A stretch of DNA of 64,000 bases from PMNU01 sp035479875 (GCA_035479875.1 DATIIH010000012.1:62001-126000); one strand, 5' to 3'. Counted from the stretch's first letter, positions 52,058-60,872 are shown. The notes: generated from the sequence alone by a model not told the origin. Program-made: numbers and translations.

Positions 52058-53164
52058 ATGCCCGAAGAGTCGTCTCCAGCCCCAAAAAATCTGCCGCAAC
52101 CAACTTCTGAACCAACGCTTCCTACCACATCCGCACCAATGCCCACTCATACGAGCAACACGCCGCATGCTCCAATATATATTGCGGTTGTCGTCGTTGT
52201 ATTGTTACTCAGTATTGCTACACTCGCCTGGCGCAGTGGCTGGAAGACAGCCCCGTATAAGTCGACAGTAGCCACTACCGACTCCACAACCAAAAAGACG
52301 CAGCCCAAAACGCCAACAGCTCAGGGCACCCAACTCGACACCACCAAAAACTATGGCAACAAGTACGCAAATGGCGTGTTGCCCGTAGGTGACGGCAGAT
52401 ATAGTACCTACACTGCTATGACGGGCTATATTTATGCCTGCGCTCAGTATGCTCACAACCTTCAATCCGATACCGGCGGGGCCGGCGTACGAGGCCCGTG
52501 GTTTACTAGCAACACCGAGTACGACAGCACCAAAAAGGCTCATGTACTCGGCAATGTGACGTGGCAAGCTCAGTTTACCAATAGCGTGAGTGGCAACACT
52601 CGCACGATTGTTACCAACGATTTGCCCACACATGCTACCGGCGTTTTCCCCATCGGACGCGCCGATCCGGCATACGCGTACGACCGCAATCCAAACAGCA
52701 TTAAAGGCCAAACACTCACCTATGCCTTAAACGCTAGCCCAACCTATGGCGCCCCACAATGCATGGGCGGCCAGTCGGGCGTATTGCTTACCGGTGTTGC
52801 GCTGTTCAACGGCTTTGATGCTGGCGCCCGCGATGCTGGCGCCTGGGAAGTGCAGGACAGCTGCAGCGGCCACCCCGAAAAAGAAGGCGAGTACCACTAC
52901 CACACTCTCAGCAGCTGCATTAGAGATGTCAGCGTACATACGGTAATTGGCTACGCGCTGGACGGATTTCCAATCACCGGCCCAAACGTCAGCGCCAATA
53001 ATATACTCACCACCAGCGATCTCGACGTTTGCCACGGCCTCACCAGCCAGATTACCGTCGACGGCAAAACTGTTACGATGTACCACTACGTTATGACGCA
53101 AGACTACCCATACTCGGTTAGCTGCTTCCGCGGTACTGCCATCCAGCCGCCCGGCCCCAGCTAA
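52058..53164 (+). CDS. Membrane-anchored YHYH-domain protein
   Basis: A 368-aa protein with a Pro/Thr-rich cytoplasmic start and one membrane helix (IYIAVVVVVLLLSIATLAW, about residues 45-63). A low-complexity Thr/Lys linker leads to an extracytoplasmic domain. Its diagnostic motifs are GEYHYHTLSSCI (YHYH), YALDGFPITGP, LDVCHG, TMYHYVMTQDYPYSVSCF and CSGHPEKEGEYHYH. Several Cys/His suggest metal binding. The function of YHYH proteins is unknown. TATACT lies exactly 6 nt before the ATG at 52058; the upstream frame start is rejected. Confidence 0.8.
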   Translation: MPEESSPAPKNLPQPTSEPTLPTTSAPMPTHTSNTPHAPIYIAVVVVVLLLSIATLAWRSGWKTAPYKSTVATTDSTTKKTQPKTPTAQGTQLDTTKNYGNKYANGVLPVGDGRYSTYTAMTGYIYACAQYAHNLQSDTGGAGVRGPWFTSNTEYDSTKKAHVLGNVTWQAQFTNSVSGNTRTIVTNDLPTHATGVFPIGRADPAYAYDRNPNSIKGQTLTYALNASPTYGAPQCMGGQSGVLLTGVALFNGFDAGARDAGAWEVQDSCSGHPEKEGEYHYHTLSSCIRDVSVHTVIGYALDGFPITGPNVSANNILTTSDLDVCHGLTSQITVDGKTVTMYHYVMTQDYPYSVSCFRGTAIQPPGPS

Positions 53165-53210
53165 ACATGAGATTATTTTACCCGTCACAAAATGCTATAG
53201 TATAAGCAAG

Positions 53211-53276
53211 ATGGGTAAGCGAGCGAGGATTGGGGTTGTAGCGACGCCAGTCAGGACGGACTATAAACTTGTTTAA
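53211..53276 (+). CDS. Possible 21-aa upstream reading frame coupled to cyoE
   Basis: ATG GGT AAG CGA begins a 21-codon frame that ends in TAA 8 nt inside cyoE. cyoE itself starts at TTG without a well-spaced Shine-Dalgarno site. The frame begins 8 nt after TGCTATAGT (53194-53202). It may drive translational coupling rather than encode a useful peptide. Confidence 0.3.
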   Translation: MGKRARIGVVATPVRTDYKLV

Positions 53277-54123
53277 AACATATTATCATCTGGTTAAACC
53301 CGGAATCATCTACGGCAACATTTTGTTCGCAGTTGGCGGCTTTATGTTGGCGGCCAAGGGGCACGTTAGTTGGGCACTGTTGCTATACACACTGTTGGGC
53401 ACTTCACTGGTGATTGCCTCGGCCTGCGTATTCAACAACTACACCGATCGCGGCATCGACAAAAAGATGAAGCGCACCGCACGCCGCGCATTAGTAGAAG
53501 GCCGAGTGTCGGCCCGCAAAGCGTTAACCTTTGCAAGTGTACTGGGTGTGGTGGGCTTTAGCATACTCATACTCCACGTTAATGGGCTAACGGCGCTGGT
53601 TGGAGCAGTAGGTTTTATCGATTATGTTATCCTCTACGGCTTTAGCAAACGGCGTACAGTATACGGCACGTTAGTGGGCACGATCTCTGGCGCTACGCCA
53701 CCGCTGGCTGGGTACACCGCCGTTACCGGGCATATCGATGCTGGCGCCATACTGGTCTTCTTGATTATCGCTTTCTGGCAGATGCCTCACTTTTTTGCTA
53801 TCGCTCTATATCGCAAGAAAGATTACGCAGCTGCCGATATCCCCGTCTGGCCGGTAAAGCGTGGCGATAGATCTACCAAGGTTCAAATGATATGGTACAC
53901 CGCACTGTTCACTGCAGCGTGCTGCTCATTAACGGTATTTGGCTATACAGGCATAACATTTTTAGTGGTCATGCTGGGGGCAGGGCTGTACTGGCTTTGG
54001 CGCTGCATACAAGGTTTCGGCGCACCCGATACTGCCTTGTGGGCGCGAAAGATGTTCTTTTTTTCACTGATAATAACCATTTTACTGACCGTAATGCTGG
54101 TAGTCGGGCCACTCCTGCCGTAA
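53269..54123 (+). CDS. cyoE: Protoheme IX farnesyltransferase (heme O synthase)
   Basis: A 284-aa UbiA-superfamily membrane enzyme with about nine helices. HLVKPGIIYGNILFAVGGF opens it. The first Asp-rich motif is NNYTDRGIDKKMKRTARRAL (N-x3-D-x2-D). The second region includes WQMPHFFAIALYRKKDYAAADIP. It makes heme O for the bo3 oxidase encoded 40 kb away. The start is TTG at 53269, as an in-frame TAG at 53239 and no ATG exclude longer forms. It is followed by a small membrane protein whose -10 overlaps the stop. Confidence 0.94.
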   Translation: MFKTYYHLVKPGIIYGNILFAVGGFMLAAKGHVSWALLLYTLLGTSLVIASACVFNNYTDRGIDKKMKRTARRALVEGRVSARKALTFASVLGVVGFSILILHVNGLTALVGAVGFIDYVILYGFSKRRTVYGTLVGTISGATPPLAGYTAVTGHIDAGAILVFLIIAFWQMPHFFAIALYRKKDYAAADIPVWPVKRGDRSTKVQMIWYTALFTAACCSLTVFGYTGITFLVVMLGAGLYWLWRCIQGFGAPDTALWARKMFFFSLIITILLTVMLVVGPLLP

Positions 54124-54132
54124 AATAGAGAT

Positions 54133-54399
54133 ATGATTGTTTTAATACACGTGAGTATTGCCCTTATCAGCGTCGTTTGGGCTACGATAACCTGGATTAG
54201 ACCGTCCCGCGCAGGGCTTCGCGCTTCGTGGTCACTCGTTACACTTACGCTGGCAAGCGGCACGTATTTAGTAGTGAGCACCCACTCAGCGCTCGCCCCA
54301 GCTTGTCTGAGCGGCCTAACATACACCAGTTTGATTTCACTCGGCCTCGTTCACGCCAAACACCGTTTAGCAAAGGTAGAAGTACACACCAGTGACTAA
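54133..54399 (+). CDS. Small membrane protein downstream of cyoE
   Basis: An 88-aa protein with three hydrophobic segments (IVLIHVSIALISVVWATIT, SLVTLTLASGTYLVV and GLTYTSLISLGLV). No family recognised. TAAAAT (54121-54126) overlaps the cyoE stop and ends exactly 6 nt before the ATG, so it can be transcribed alone as a leaderless message as well as with cyoE. Position suggests a role near heme or oxidase assembly; this is guesswork. Confidence 0.6.
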   Translation: MIVLIHVSIALISVVWATITWIRPSRAGLRASWSLVTLTLASGTYLVVSTHSALAPACLSGLTYTSLISLGLVHAKHRLAKVEVHTSD

Positions 54400-54426
54400 G
54401 CTAAGGTTACCTTAACCAGTAGAGCC

Positions 54427-54987
54427 ATGCCTGCCAGCCCACCCCCGACAATGCCACCAGACGAAAACTCCTTGCTAGAAGTGTTCAAGATGGCAGGTAA
54501 GGGCCAGAAGCTGTGGCGGGCGATCGTTGACACGCCGTTTGCCGACCCACTGGCCGCTACCAATTTGGGCCTTGGGATAGTCGTACTACTGCTGGCCGAC
54601 GCCAAAATCAAACTATTGCGCCGCGTAGCACTCTCCAACACTCCTTCGGCTGACGGCGCCTTGCGCCTATCGGCTAAGCCGTTCCACGAGATTTCTATCC
54701 CGCTCGACTACAAACAAAACCTTATTATCCAGGCCATTACAACTGGCGAGCCGCAACAAACTGCCGATTGGCAGCACTTATTTGCCCCCGATTTAAGCCC
54801 GCGAGAAGCTCGGCTCAACCAAGCCGGGGCGGGAGTTGAATGTAGCGCGATTTATCCTTTTAAAGGCAGAAAGCGAGCCGGAGCTCTAATATTCAGCTTT
54901 TACGAACCCCCGGAGGGCATCACACCCACCCACCGAGTATTTATGCAGACTTACACCGATGCTGTAGGCCAATGTCTTAACGGCTAG
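54427..54987 (+). CDS. GAF-like domain protein
   Basis: A 186-aa soluble protein. After a Pro-rich start, DTPFADPLAATNLGLGIVVLLLADAKIKLLRRVALS leads into a fold resembling GAF. AITTGEPQQTADWQHLF and IYPFKGRKRAGALIFSFY match the central and C-terminal strands of GAF domains, in the style of histidine-kinase input modules without a kinase. No ligand contacts can be identified. It overlaps the convergent methyltransferase-like gene by 11 nt. Confidence 0.6.
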   Translation: MPASPPPTMPPDENSLLEVFKMAGKGQKLWRAIVDTPFADPLAATNLGLGIVVLLLADAKIKLLRRVALSNTPSADGALRLSAKPFHEISIPLDYKQNLIIQAITTGEPQQTADWQHLFAPDLSPREARLNQAGAGVECSAIYPFKGRKRAGALIFSFYEPPEGITPTHRVFMQTYTDAVGQCLNG

Positions 54988-56149
54988 CAAACTCCGCAAG
55001 CAGCTGCTCGCCGTACGGCTCGAGTCGGGCGCTCGTGCAACGACCGTCGGTGAATGACATAACATGGTCTATGCGCATACCGGCGTCGGATTGTCGCACC
55101 ACAAAACCGTTCATTTGGCTCCAGTCTTCCATAATGCGTAGCGTAGCGTCTCCGTTGATTTCGGCTGGCTCTAAGAGGCTAACGATGCCTTGCGGTCGCA
55201 AGCAACGTAAGGCGTTTTGCAGTTTAGCCTCACGTTCATTATGGCCGCCCTGCAAGTAGGAAAACGAAAAGTTGACCATATCAACCGGCCCAATCCGGCC
55301 TATTAAGTCATCCACCTCTTCTTGCTCAGCAAAATTCTGGCGTACAAAGCCTACTGCACCGCCAGCAGCAGCACGGACGATCTGATCTTCTTTAGCTAAT
55401 TTGCCCGAGGCGACTTCTTCGGGCTGAGCGCAAGAGCGTATCCAAAGCTGGTGAGGCAGCTGTCCTGGATCGTCAATGTCAATGCCGATCCAATGACCGG
55501 GCGTATGCACAGAACCTACGAGTCGATTAAAAGCTACCGTTGGGCCATCTAGTTTGCCGTTGTTGTCTGGTGAGAGTATCGTTACGCGGCCAAAAGGAAA
55601 TTGTTCTGGTAGGGCGGAACGGATATTGCCGCTGTTATTGCCGCAGCCCACATCGATGCCCGTAGGACGCTCGCCAACAACCCCAACATGCGAAATTTCT
55701 ACGAACCTACGGAACACCGCGCGCTGCGATATTGAGGTACTCAAGTGACGAGCGACCAAATTATCGTAAAAACTGCCGCGTTGTTCCTCTGTCAGCGCGA
55801 GCGCCCCTCTTCCCCTAAGGGCTCGGCTAGCGACTCCTCGAGGGTACCCATGCTCTGTATAGGCCTGGTAATATTCCTCACCATGTGCCGCCAAGAATGC
55901 CGCCTGCAGGGACGATATCATGATCCGCAAATTGTATGGGGGCGTCATGTCGCACTTAGCCCGATAGAAATCAGCCATAGCGAGCTTAGCCATAGTGGTG
56001 GGCCGACTATTCCAGTGCTCAGCCAGCCCAGTTGCCATGTCTGCGCTAATTGGCCTCCTGGGATTAACCGCAAGCTTAGCAAGTTGCCGTCCGAGCCGAG
56101 ACCGCCACTGTTCATAAGTTGGCGTCTTTTCTCGTCCCCCCGGCTGCAT
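54977..56149 (-). CDS. SAM-dependent methyltransferase-like protein
   Basis: A 390-aa protein. A helical N-terminal region of about 160 residues precedes a Rossmann-type core with TGIDVGCGNNSGNIRSAL (motif I, SAM binding), GHWIGIDIDDPGQLP, VDMVNFSFSYLQGGHN (motif IV-like) and LRCLRPQGIVSLLEPAEI. Substrate unknown. It is convergent with the GAF-like gene and divergent from the histidine kinase. Confidence 0.68.
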   Translation of the reverse strand: MQPGGREKTPTYEQWRSRLGRQLAKLAVNPRRPISADMATGLAEHWNSRPTTMAKLAMADFYRAKCDMTPPYNLRIMISSLQAAFLAAHGEEYYQAYTEHGYPRGVASRALRGRGALALTEEQRGSFYDNLVARHLSTSISQRAVFRRFVEISHVGVVGERPTGIDVGCGNNSGNIRSALPEQFPFGRVTILSPDNNGKLDGPTVAFNRLVGSVHTPGHWIGIDIDDPGQLPHQLWIRSCAQPEEVASGKLAKEDQIVRAAAGGAVGFVRQNFAEQEEVDDLIGRIGPVDMVNFSFSYLQGGHNEREAKLQNALRCLRPQGIVSLLEPAEINGDATLRIMEDWSQMNGFVVRQSDAGMRIDHVMSFTDGRCTSARLEPYGEQLLAEFASR

Positions 56150-56223
56150 CCTCTAACTATACTGTGCGTTATATAAAAAGGCTATATTTGACCAAAGCGG
56201 TCCTTTAGCCCTTTAATAAGGGT

Positions 56224-58023
56224 ATGTCACAGGCGACCACCAGCAACACACTACGCGTCAGGCGACTGTGGGGTGTGCTACGCAGAGTTCTAGGCGCCAT
56301 AGGACGCGCCTACCACTCACTCTATTTTCCGCCGGCAGTGATCTGTGTGGTGATCCTTCTTATTACCATGGTTGGCTGGGTAGCAACTCGCCACAGCCGG
56401 GAGCACGATCTGCTGGCCTCCGAGAATTCTAAAATCGCTAACATCCAACACTTTGCCCAGAGTCAGTTGAATGCATATGAAGAGATTTTAATTGGCGGCG
56501 TTGGCTTGCTGCATAGCACCGGCTCAATCACCCAGACCACCTGGGCACAGTACTTGTCGGCGTTTGATCTGGCCCAAAATTACCCGAGTGCCTTAGGAGT
56601 AGGCTATGGCCAGGTAGTGTCGTCCGACGAGCTGCCAGACATCGAAGCCATGATGACAGCCCAAGGTGTTGATAACTTTACGTTGCAGCCAGCCACGCCG
56701 CCGCGTGACGTATATGCCTTGACGCTCTACAGCTCATCCGACAATCGCATGCCCGGCTTTGACCTCTACGCCGACGGCCCGCGCGGCCAAGCGGCCAAAG
56801 CGGCCCGCGACACAGGTAGCCCCACCATTTCGGAACCACTCACACTTAAAAGCACCACTCTTAGCAGTAACGACCGCGGCGGCTTCCTGCTATTCGTGCC
56901 ATACTACGCCCCCGACCAAGGTCTGACAACAATCGCCGACCGTCAAGCCACCATTCGCGGCTACGTGTATGTCGGGTTTCACACCAGCGCCTTCTTTAAA
57001 GGCATCATCGCAGACAGTGATGCGCAAAAACAAGCAGTAAGCATCAGCGACGGCTCGGCTCTCCTATATAAAACGCCGGCCTTTGATTCGATTGGCACCC
57101 ACCACGGCATTATCCGTGTCACGCAGCCGGTCACTATCTACGGCCGCACCTGGACATTTACGTATGAGTTTGCCCGCACGGCGCTCCTCAGCCAAGTACA
57201 GCTCAACCGTCCGACCTCAGTGCTGGTTTTTGGCGCTTTTATGAGCGTCGTCGTGCCGTTGATTATCTTGCTCCTACTACGTGCGCGGGCAGGGGAACTG
57301 CAAATCCAAAAAGAGCACGACCTCGAACTTGCTAAAGACGAGCTGCTGTCGCTTGCATCGCATCAGCTGCGTACGCCGGCCACCGGAGTCAAGCAGTACC
57401 TAGGTATGGTACTCCAAGGCTTTGTGGGTAAAATCCCCATTAACCAAAGAGAAATTCTAGAAAAAGCCTACGCCAGCAACGACCGCCAATTGCAAGTGAT
57501 TAACGAAATCCTGCACCTAGCCAAGATTGATGCCGGCCGGATAGTGCTGGCCCGCAGAAAAACCAATATAGTCGAGCTTGTTAGCGATGTGGTTCAAGAA
57601 CAACGTCCCGATATCGTACAGGCCAAACATACGCTCATTAAAAAAATGCCAAAACAAGCAATCAACCTAGCCATCGACGCACACATGGTGCGCATGGCCA
57701 TCGAAAACTTATTAAGCAACGCCATCAAGTATACGCCGCGCAATGGCACTATTGCGGTTACCATTCGCCAAACGCGCCACGCCGTAACAATAAGTATCGA
57801 CGACAACGGCGTAGGTATCGCCGAGGAAGACTTTAATAAGTTATTTAAGCAATTCTCGCGGCTGCCGAACGAAATGAGTCAACAGGTTGGCGGCACCGGT
57901 GTCGGGCTGTATCTTGCCAAACACTTGATAGAACTGCATGGAGGCACAGTAAAGGTTACTTCCAGACTGCACGAAGGCGCCATCTTTACCGTGACATTGC
58001 CAAAAAAGCAAGGCGATTATTAG
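56224..58023 (+). CDS. CHASE-domain sensor histidine kinase
   Basis: A 599-aa membrane sensor. The first membrane helix is near residues 38-56 (AVICVVILLITMVGWV). The extracytoplasmic CHASE domain is at about 60-330, with LGVGYGQVVSSDELPDIE and YVYVGFHTSAFFKGI. The second helix is near 335-356. The phosphoacceptor His380 is in SLASHQLRTPATG, and the ATPase domain has NLLSNAIKYTPRNG (N box), IDDNGVGI (G1) and GGTGVGLYLAKHL (G2). It probably signals to the response regulator 62 nt downstream. The ligand is unknown. Confidence 0.92.
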   Translation: MSQATTSNTLRVRRLWGVLRRVLGAIGRAYHSLYFPPAVICVVILLITMVGWVATRHSREHDLLASENSKIANIQHFAQSQLNAYEEILIGGVGLLHSTGSITQTTWAQYLSAFDLAQNYPSALGVGYGQVVSSDELPDIEAMMTAQGVDNFTLQPATPPRDVYALTLYSSSDNRMPGFDLYADGPRGQAAKAARDTGSPTISEPLTLKSTTLSSNDRGGFLLFVPYYAPDQGLTTIADRQATIRGYVYVGFHTSAFFKGIIADSDAQKQAVSISDGSALLYKTPAFDSIGTHHGIIRVTQPVTIYGRTWTFTYEFARTALLSQVQLNRPTSVLVFGAFMSVVVPLIILLLLRARAGELQIQKEHDLELAKDELLSLASHQLRTPATGVKQYLGMVLQGFVGKIPINQREILEKAYASNDRQLQVINEILHLAKIDAGRIVLARRKTNIVELVSDVVQEQRPDIVQAKHTLIKKMPKQAINLAIDAHMVRMAIENLLSNAIKYTPRNGTIAVTIRQTRHAVTISIDDNGVGIAEEDFNKLFKQFSRLPNEMSQQVGGTGVGLYLAKHLIELHGGTVKVTSRLHEGAIFTVTLPKKQGDY

Positions 58024-58085
58024 ATTTTTCACTGTTATTAAGGGTATTCACGCTATAATGAGTGTCACTAGTGTTAGGAAGTAAG

Positions 58086-58472
58086 ATGAAACGCATACAT
58101 AAACAGCCAATCCTCATCGTCGAAGACGAACGGGCGCTAAACGAAGCGTACCAAATGATTTTACGTACCTCGGGCTTTCAAGTTGCCGTTGCCTACGATG
58201 GGCAAGAAGCGCTTGAGGTGGCTGCCGAGGTAGAGCCATCGCTTATTTTACTCGACCTACGTATGCCGCGGATGGACGGCATCGGCTTTTTAAAGGAATA
58301 TCATCTTAAAAAAGAGCACCCCAAGGTTAAAGTTATCGTATTTAGCAATTACGACATGCAAAAAGAAATCGACGAAGCCTACAGCCTTGGCGCCGAACGG
58401 TATATCCTCAAGGCCTGGGCTTCCCCAAAAGAGCTTGTGCAAGTTGTACAGAACGCTCTTAACGAAAAATAA
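58086..58472 (+). CDS. Stand-alone response regulator receiver protein
   Basis: A 128-aa single receiver domain with IVEDERALNEA (acidic pocket), Asp57 in LILLDLRMPRMDG as phosphoacceptor, VIVFSNYDMQKE (Thr/Ser site) and the Lys in RYILKAWASPKE. No output domain, so it probably acts through protein contacts. AGGA lies 6 nt before the ATG at 58086, and a TATAAT at 58054-58059 gives it its own promoter. Likely partner of the CHASE kinase. Confidence 0.92.
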   Translation: MKRIHKQPILIVEDERALNEAYQMILRTSGFQVAVAYDGQEALEVAAEVEPSLILLDLRMPRMDGIGFLKEYHLKKEHPKVKVIVFSNYDMQKEIDEAYSLGAERYILKAWASPKELVQVVQNALNEK

Positions 58473-58475
58473 CGC

Positions 58476-59177
58476 CTAGTTTATAGCAAGATTCTGGAAA
58501 CTGTCCTCGCCCAGCAGGCGCTCCAGCTTTTGCTTGTCGAGTGTGTATGTGTGCACGCTGTATTTGAGCACTTTTTGCTGGCGCAGCTTGCTCAGTTCGG
58601 TCGTCGTGGTCTCACGCGTTAGGCCAACCAGGCTCGCAATCACCGTATGTGTTAATGACAGATCAATAATGTACGTACCCGGCTTGACCTCACGGCCATA
58701 CCTGAACATCAAGTAATAAAGGGTGAACATTAGCTTTTCGCGGGCGCGCGATTGCTCCAAGGCAGTCACACGCACCAACATGCCCACGTAGCTCGTCGCG
58801 TAATAGGCCATAACCATTTTGGTAAAGGTCGGGTTGCCAGTAATTAACTGCATGAGCTCTTCACGCGACACGGCCAGTACTTCGCAATCGGTATGTGCTT
58901 CGTAGTAGTACAGTGTGGTTGATGCCTGGCCAAACAACCATGAGGTCGGCAGGATGTCATGCTGCGTATGAAACGCCACCACCTGTTCTTCGCCAGAAGT
59001 ATTAATGCTGTATACCTTGAGGGCGCCGCTAAGCACGACATAGGCCACACGTGGTGCCTCGCCCTGATAGAGCAAAATAGAATGTCTCTTAAAAAACTTC
59101 TTGCTCGCTATCGGTGTGAGTTGGGCGATGAATTCTTCCATAACAGTATCGGCAGGCGTTGCCACCCCTTTTGTCAT
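58476..59177 (-). CDS. Crp/Fnr-family transcriptional regulator
   Basis: A 233-aa regulator. Residues about 20-140 form the cyclic-nucleotide-binding-type barrel (VVLSGALKVYSINTSGEEQVVAFH). The C-terminus carries the winged helix HTVIASLVGLTRETTTTELSKLRQQKVL with the recognition-helix TRETTTTELSKL. The cAMP contact Arg-Ser pair is not evident and no Fnr cysteine cluster is present, so the effector is unknown. Its stop is 3 nt from the response-regulator stop (convergent). Confidence 0.9.
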   Translation of the reverse strand: MTKGVATPADTVMEEFIAQLTPIASKKFFKRHSILLYQGEAPRVAYVVLSGALKVYSINTSGEEQVVAFHTQHDILPTSWLFGQASTTLYYYEAHTDCEVLAVSREELMQLITGNPTFTKMVMAYYATSYVGMLVRVTALEQSRAREKLMFTLYYLMFRYGREVKPGTYIIDLSLTHTVIASLVGLTRETTTTELSKLRQQKVLKYSVHTYTLDKQKLERLLGEDSFQNLAIN

Positions 59178-59305
59178 TCCATTGTATCATTTCTGTTTAC
59201 TCTACATAGTGTAGGAATTATTACAGGCCTTGGGTGCCATTGCTTACAGCGCTGCTCGCCAGAAGACAGTAGTATGTAAAGTAACCTGTCATGGAGGAGG
59301 GGATT

Positions 59306-59452
59306 ATGAAACAGAGGTTATTAAGTGAGCACGAGTTAGATGCCCGCATCCACAACTTTTTAGGCAAAAAATTTGCTAAATTCCCAGAACTCGACCGTGA
59401 GCCGAATACGCAGCGCGTATACCGCCGGACACAACTAACGTTCGCAAAATAA
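59306..59452 (+). CDS. Small protein with strong Shine-Dalgarno site (48 aa)
   Basis: ATG at 59306 lies 5 nt after GGAGGAGGGG, the strongest ribosome site of the window. The 48-codon product (start MKQRLLSEHELDARIHNFLG) is basic, with an amphipathic start. It stands 15 nt before another tiny gene. No family recognised; a conserved small protein, toxin-like element or regulator are all possible. Confidence 0.65.
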   Translation: MKQRLLSEHELDARIHNFLGKKFAKFPELDREPNTQRVYRRTQLTFAK

Positions 59453-59467
59453 AAGGAGAAAAGTTTA

Positions 59468-59572
59468 ATGTCAAAAACGCAGCATGCCAGGCGACTGCTT
59501 AGACTAACGCCCTATACTCGCCAAAAGGTATATTGGTTGGCCGACTACGATGATGGCGGCGCACCCAATTAG
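59468..59572 (+). CDS. Small protein (34 aa)
   Basis: ATG at 59468 has AAGGAGAAAAGTTTA upstream. The 34-codon product starts MSKTQHARRLLRLTPYTR and ends in an acidic Asp-Asp-Gly-Gly segment. It follows the 48-aa gene by 15 nt and is probably co-translated with it. No family recognised. Confidence 0.55.
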   Translation: MSKTQHARRLLRLTPYTRQKVYWLADYDDGGAPN

Positions 59573-59579
59573 CTAGACG

Positions 59580-59825
59580 TCACGCGACGCGTGTGCCGTG
59601 GTCGTCTTCATGGGGATGTTCATCTTCTTGACGAATGCCGGCTGCGGCATTGGTCCCGTCTTGGTAGGCCTCAGTTTCGTCGACATCGCTGTCGGTATTA
59701 GGGTGCGTGGCATCTTGGGGCTGTGCACCTGGCACGTCCGTGGGCGCTGAGAATGGCGGCTGTCCGTCGTCGCTCGGAATGCTCATACTTTTATCTTCGC
59801 TATTCAGTTTGTCGTCATCGGGCAT
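59580..59825 (-). CDS. Acidic disordered protein
   Basis: An 81-aa protein starting at MPDDDKLNSEDKSMSIP with AAGGAGGG 7 nt upstream. It is rich in Asp/Glu/Gly/Ser/Pro and low in hydrophobic residues, so it is probably intrinsically disordered; it ends with His-Pro-His-Glu-Asp-Asp-His. It could bind metals or act as a charge shield. No function can be assigned. Confidence 0.55.
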   Translation of the reverse strand: MPDDDKLNSEDKSMSIPSDDGQPPFSAPTDVPGAQPQDATHPNTDSDVDETEAYQDGTNAAAGIRQEDEHPHEDDHGTRVA

Positions 59826-59915
59826 AAACACCCTCCTTACATTATTTTCTGTATGTAACCACAGCATTCGCCGCTCGGCTGTAACTTATTGTACTTCTTT
59901 TGGAGTGTGCCATGC

Positions 59916-60872
59916 CTATTGATATGAGATATACCAGGGCTGCGGCGTAATCTGCATCGTTTGAGTAGGGTCTAAAATAGGTGCGTCTTTAAAGTAGAAG
60001 TTCTTCCAGCCAAAGGTAACACTGGCCGGCGCAGCGGCGATGATGGCCGCCCAGGTATCTTGCTTGGCGGCCTGAGCACCTTGGCCGTCCATCTGGACGA
60101 TGTAACTGAGTTCTGGATGGGAGACATCGAGATTCTGACGATTGGTAATCATATCGAGCCTAAATTGATGCAACACGAACAATTTTTGCGGCAGGCGGTT
60201 GGCGTGCACCACGCCTGCGAGCCAGGCAACTACCTGGTTGGCTTCGGTGATGTCAACGCTGCCTATTTGCGCGAGCGGCACTTGGTTTGGCTTAAGCCGC
60301 CACTCCGGGTCGAGCGCCAAGCCAACATTCGGCTCGCGCAGTAAAGGCTCATATAGTTTAGCCTGCGTTAAAAAATCGGTGCGGCCAGGTTGCAAGTCGA
60401 GCAACACGTAGACTCCCTGGGCCCTGGCTTGCTCGACCCAAGGGATAAGTGTAGAGATAGGCGTCTCGCGTGAATAGTCGTTATTGTCGGTAGGTTCTGC
60501 AGCTGCGACTGTAGCGATAATCTCGAATGTCGGATACACCGCTACGCTCGATAGCGGTTGGTATTGTAAAGCAAGCTGCTTAACGCGCGCAATGGCGTCC
60601 GGCAAGGGCTGACCTCCTAGCGCGCCGAGCACTGGGCTGTCTGGCGCGCCATATAACGCTACGAAGCGGTACGTACCGGTGAGCGTTCGGCCTCCGGCAG
60701 GAAAAGTAAACGGCTTAGGTTGCGCTTCGTGACGTTCAGCACGGCGGAAAGTGCGTACCGCCACGCTAACGTGCTGAGCCGGGCTCCCCGTGGCAGCTTG
60801 GTAAAGGCCGCCCGCCACCAACAATACCGCTATCATGCCCACCAAAACCGGGCTCGTAAACCTCCGCGCCAC
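59916..60872 (-). CDS. Secreted or anchored TIM-barrel-like hypothetical protein
   Basis: A 318-aa exported protein. The start is put at the GTG at 60872, preceded by GGAGGG; the longer frame begins 11 codons upstream. A signal anchor (LVGMIAVLLVAGGLYQAA) follows the basic MARRF-type start. The domain contains TYRFVALYGAPDSPVLGALGG, VAVYPTFEIIATVAA, VYVLLDLQPGRTDFL, NVGLALDPEWRLKPNQ and LSYIVQMDGQG. The repeating beta-alpha pattern with DxDPEW-like ends suggests a glycoside-hydrolase-type barrel. Activity unknown. Confidence 0.68.
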   Translation of the reverse strand: MARRFTSPVLVGMIAVLLVAGGLYQAATGSPAQHVSVAVRTFRRAERHEAQPKPFTFPAGGRTLTGTYRFVALYGAPDSPVLGALGGQPLPDAIARVKQLALQYQPLSSVAVYPTFEIIATVAAAEPTDNNDYSRETPISTLIPWVEQARAQGVYVLLDLQPGRTDFLTQAKLYEPLLREPNVGLALDPEWRLKPNQVPLAQIGSVDITEANQVVAWLAGVVHANRLPQKLFVLHQFRLDMITNRQNLDVSHPELSYIVQMDGQGAQAAKQDTWAAIIAAAPASVTFGWKNFYFKDAPILDPTQTMQITPQPWYISYQ

